39,068 bases of DNA, taken from Bryobacteraceae bacterium. GTDB lineage: Bacteria; Acidobacteriota; Terriglobia; Bryobacterales; Bryobacteraceae. The translations under genes were made by a program, and so were the position numbers. Positions 36,526 to 39,068 of this stretch are shown piece by piece; positions within the stretch are counted from its first letter, which is position 1; every line of letters begins with the position of its first letter. The stretch covers positions 1-39,068 of the forward strand of contig JANXAE010000012.1 of the NCBI GenBank assembly GCA_025062235.1, in the 5' to 3' direction. The notes beneath the pieces were generated by a model. The model did not search any database. It had not been told where the DNA came from and saw nothing but the letters and a program-made list of their open reading frames with translations.

Positions 36526-38462
36526 TCGACCGGCGTTTTTTCCGCAATCAGGCGCTGCGCTTCGGCAAGAAACTCCTCCACGCTGCGCGCGCCCAGATCG
36601 CCATGGCGGCGGTTGCGCACCGCGACCGTCCCGGCTGCCGCCTCGCGTTCGCCCACCACGAGCATGAAAGGAACTTTCTGGAGCTGGGCCTCGCGAATCT
36701 TGAAATTGACCTTCTCGTTGCGCTCGTCCACGCTGACGCGCAGGCCCCCTTGCCTGAGCCTGGTCGCGACCTGCCGCGCGTAGGGGATCTGCCGGTCGGT
36801 GATGGGGAGCACGACGGCTTGCACCGGAGCCAGCCAGACAGGGAAGGCCCCCGCGTAATGCTCGATGAGAATGCCGAAGAAGCGCTCGAGCGAGCCGAAC
36901 AGGGCGCGGTGCACCATCAGCGGCTGGTGCGGCTTGCCGTCCTCGCCGATGTAGGAAAGCTGGAAGCGCCGCGGCAGCGTGAAATCGAACTGGATGGTGG
37001 AGAGCTGCCAGAGCCGGCCGATGGCATCCACCAGCTTGACGTCAATCTTGGGGCCGTAGAACGCCGCCTCGTCGGGCACGATCTTGACCTTCAACCCCAA
37101 GCGCTCGGAGGCGTTCTTGAGCGCCCCCTCCGCCAGTTGCCACTGATCGGGCGTTCCGTCGTACTTGCCGGAAGAGCCACCGTCCCAGGTGGAAAGATCG
37201 GCTTCGTAGCGTTCGAAGCCGAAGGTGCGCAGCACGTGCAAGGCGAAATCCAGGCAGGCTGCGATCTCGTCCTCGATCTGTTCGGGCGTGCAGAAGATGT
37301 GGGCGTCGTCCTGCGTGAATCCCCGCACGCGCAACAGCCCGTGCATGACTCCCGAACGCTCGTAGCGGTAAACCGTACCGAGTTCCGCCAGGCGGATGGG
37401 CAACTCGCGGTAACTGCGCAGGCGGTCCTTGTAAATCAGGATGTGGAAGGGGCAGTTCATCGGCTTGAGCTGGTATTCGGCGTCTTCCAGCTCCATGCGC
37501 CGGAACATGTTCTCGGCGTAAAAGTCGTAGTGCCCGGAGATCTTCCACAAGTCCGCACGCGCCACGTGGGGGGTGTAGACCAGCGAGTACCCTCGCTCGA
37601 CATACTGGTCCCGCATCCAGTCTTCCAGCGCGCGCCGCACGATCGCGCCCTTGGGATGGAAAAAGATGAGCCCGGGGCCGGCGACTTCCTGGATGCTGAA
37701 CAGATCGAGTTCCTGCCCGAGGCGGCGATGGTCGCGCTTGCGAGCTTCCTCGAGTTGCTTCAGATACTCGTCCAGCTCCTTCTGGGTGAAGAAAGCCGTA
37801 CCGTAGATGCGCTGGAGCTGGCGGTTGCGCTCGTCGCCCTTCCAGTACGCCCCGGCCACGGAGAGCAGCTTGAAAGCCTTGATGCGGCCGGTGGAGGGTA
37901 CGTGGGGGCCGCGGCAGAAGTCCACGAAACGCGGTCCCAGCGTGTACTCGGTGAACTGCTCACCGGCGCGTTCCTCGATCAGCTCCACCTTCATGTGCTC
38001 GCCCATGGCCGCGTACCGGGCCAGGCCCTCCTGCTTGGGCACCACGCGCCGCTCGTAGGGCAGGTCGAGCCGCTGGAGCTCGCGCATCTTGGCTTCGATC
38101 TTCTCCAGGTCCTCGGCCGTGAAAGGCTCCTCGCGCTCGAAATCGTAATAAAAGCCGGTTTCGGTGGCGGGACCGATGCCCAGTTTCGTCTCCGGGAACA
38201 GTTCGAGCACCGCCGCGGCCAGCAGGTGCGCGGCCGAGTGCCGGTAAACTTCCAGCGCCTCCGGATCCTTCGGGGTCAGAATCTGGAGCGTGACGTCGGA
38301 CTCGAGCGGACGGGTAAGATCCACGAGCTCGCCGTCAATCCGCGCTACCACGGCCTCCTCGGCCAGCCGCCGGCTCAGAGAGCGAGCTACGTCAATGGGG
38401 CGGGTGCCCTTGGGTACGCGAAGACTGCTCCCGTCGGGCAGGGTGACGGAGATTTCTTCCAT
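36522..38462 (-). CDS. thrS: Threonyl-tRNA synthetase
   Basis: It charges tRNA-Thr. The 646-residue protein has the full bacterial architecture: an N-terminal TGS domain (1-60, [16 protein letters not shown]), an editing domain with HSAAH (H75, H79) and [11 protein letters not shown], and a class II catalytic core. In the core are zinc-binding MNCPFHI and later His in MVHRALFGS, with motif 2-like [24 protein letters not shown]. The C-terminal anticodon-binding domain runs from [15 protein letters not shown] 38462 is set by the TGS start; the frame runs open to 38774 but upstream sequence is not family-like. Instead of the common infC neighbour, a glycosyltransferase gene overlaps its end. It diverges from the ECF sigma gene with 111 bases between starts. 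No T-box leader is seen. Confidence 0.97.
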   Translation of the reverse strand: MEEISVTLPDGSSLRVPKGTRPIDVARSLSRRLAEEAVVARIDGELVDLTRPLESDVTLQILTPKDPEALEVYRHSAAHLLAAAVLELFPETKLGIGPATETGFYYDFEREEPFTAEDLEKIEAKMRELQRLDLPYERRVVPKQEGLARYAAMGEHMKVELIEERAGEQFTEYTLGPRFVDFCRGPHVPSTGRIKAFKLLSVAGAYWKGDERNRQLQRIYGTAFFTQKELDEYLKQLEEARKRDHRRLGQELDLFSIQEVAGPGLIFFHPKGAIVRRALEDWMRDQYVERGYSLVYTPHVARADLWKISGHYDFYAENMFRRMELEDAEYQLKPMNCPFHILIYKDRLRSYRELPIRLAELGTVYRYERSGVMHGLLRVRGFTQDDAHIFCTPEQIEDEIAACLDFALHVLRTFGFERYEADLSTWDGGSSGKYDGTPDQWQLAEGALKNASERLGLKVKIVPDEAAFYGPKIDVKLVDAIGRLWQLSTIQFDFTLPRRFQLSYIGEDGKPHQPLMVHRALFGSLERFFGILIEHYAGAFPVWLAPVQAVVLPITDRQIPYARQVATRLRQGGLRVSVDERNEKVNFKIREAQLQKVPFMLVVGEREAAAGTVAVRNRRHGDLGARSVEEFLAEAQRLIAEKTPVE

Positions 38463-38537
38463 AGACGGGCGACACTTCAGGTTACCATACCGCGACCGTA
38501 CACCCCCGCACTCGCCGGAAATGGCGAACGCGGCTGC

Positions 38538-38543
38538 TATAGT
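38538..38543 (+). promoter_or_regulatory. -10 box TATAGT upstream of the ECF sigma gene
   Basis: TATAGT ends 30 bases before the proposed ATG 38574; no clear -35 element. Confidence 0.35.
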
Positions 38544-38573
38544 AGTTGATGAGCGCCACTGCAGGCGCGATGC

Positions 38574-39068
38574 ATGCAACCCGAAGCCGCACGCACCAAT
38601 GGAATGGAAGACGCCGAACTGGTGCGGCTCGCCCAGGAGGGCGACGCGGAAGCCTTCGCGGAACTCGTCGCACGGCACGAATCGAGCATCTTCCGGCTGG
38701 CGCGCAACATCACACAGAATGCCGAAGATGCCGAAGACGTCTTGCAGGAGACCTTCCTCAAGGCCTACGAGCATCTGGGCGAGTTCCGCGGCGACTCCAA
38801 GTTCTATACGTGGTTGGTTCGCATCGCAGTGAACCAGGCCTTGATGAAGTTGCGCAGGCGCAAGAGTGACCGTTCGGTCTCCCTCGACGAAACCTTCGAC
38901 ACGGGCGAGGAAACGCTGGTGCGCGAGATCGCGGTCTGGACGGAGGATCCCGAGCAGCTCTACTCGCAGGAAGAGCTCCGGCGCATTCTGGCCTCGGCCA
39001 TCGAGAGCCTCCCGCCCATCTTCCGCACCGTGTTCGCCCTGCGTGACATCGAGGAGCTCTCCACGGAA
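38574..39068 (+). CDS. ECF-type RNA polymerase sigma factor (3' end outside window)
   Basis: The visible 165 residues belong to the RpoE-like sigma-70 family. Region 2 reads [20 protein letters not shown], then [19 protein letters not shown] and [21 protein letters not shown], including the core-binding and -10-recognition helices. Region 4 begins with [20 protein letters not shown]. The reading frame has no stop before the window edge, so the -35-recognition helix is cut. ATG 38574 gives a ten-residue lead; ATG 38604 ([14 protein letters not shown]) matches the usual family start equally well and may be the true one. Whether an anti-sigma gene follows cannot be seen. It is divergent from thrS. 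Confidence 0.92.
   Translation, partial: MQPEAARTNGMEDAELVRLAQEGDAEAFAELVARHESSIFRLARNITQNAEDAEDVLQETFLKAYEHLGEFRGDSKFYTWLVRIAVNQALMKLRRRKSDRSVSLDETFDTGEETLVREIAVWTEDPEQLYSQEELRRILASAIESLPPIFRTVFALRDIEELSTE

Noticed and set aside
33832-36783. A 983-codon plus-strand open frame across the MFS pump and glycosyltransferase genes
   Set aside because: It overlaps two clear genes in other frames and strands and has Arg/Pro/Ala-rich out-of-frame composition.

Overview
The window is high-GC, gene-dense chromosomal DNA from a Gram-negative bacterium, most likely an acidobacterium of the Bryobacterales/Solibacter type. The lineage is an inference from the gene repertoire: an Oar-like TonB-dependent receptor with an N-terminal carboxypeptidase-regulatory fold, a ceramidase-fold protein, a D-aminoacylase, a HipA-like kinase without HipB and an HpnI-type glycosyltransferase. 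No rRNA is present to confirm it. I see 31 protein genes (two cut by the window edges) and one tRNA. There is no prophage, insertion sequence or CRISPR array.

Layout. (1) 1-1385: the end of an MltD-like lytic transglycosylase, an acidic/lysine-rich H1-like protein, and a small convergent gene of unknown function. (2) 1500-15918: eleven co-directed genes: HipA-like kinase, class IV aminotransferase, ceramidase-like protein, N-acyl-D-amino-acid deacylase, ABC-F ATPase, YprB-like exonuclease with TPR-like tail, signal peptidase I, RraA-family protein, glutamate dehydrogenase, mutS and anmK. (3) 15956-20737, minus strand: a large TonB-dependent receptor behind a near-consensus promoter, tRNA-Gly(CCC), and a beta-carbonic anhydrase with a long leader. 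(4) 21139-25032: a sigma-54 activator with a degenerate receiver domain, a CDF metal exporter and an anSME-type radical SAM enzyme. (5) 25264-28890: a divergent pair, a CorC/HlyC-type CBS membrane protein and a penicillin-acylase-family hydrolase. (6) 29015-35374: a small STAS protein divergent from a GAF/AAA+/Fis sigma-54 activator, then a TolC/EmrA/EmrB-type efflux operon. (7) 35380-39068: an HpnI-like glycosyltransferase overlapping thrS on the minus strand, and the start of an ECF sigma factor gene.

The most coherent system is region 6. The activator gene is followed within 15 bases by a good -24/-12 (sigma-54) promoter, and then by a complete outer-membrane-channel/adaptor/MFS exporter set. 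The activator's own start is preceded by a perfect 29-base palindrome made of two abutting 12-base palindromes, between it and the divergent STAS gene. This reads as a self-contained sigma-54-controlled multidrug or metabolite efflux module with a dedicated operator. A second theme is start-site architecture: several genes without a Shine-Dalgarno sequence carry a TANNNT box 6-10 bases before the start codon, as expected for leaderless or nearly leaderless mRNAs. Genes of wall turnover (MltD-like, anmK, D-aminoacylase) occur in the first half but are not one operon.
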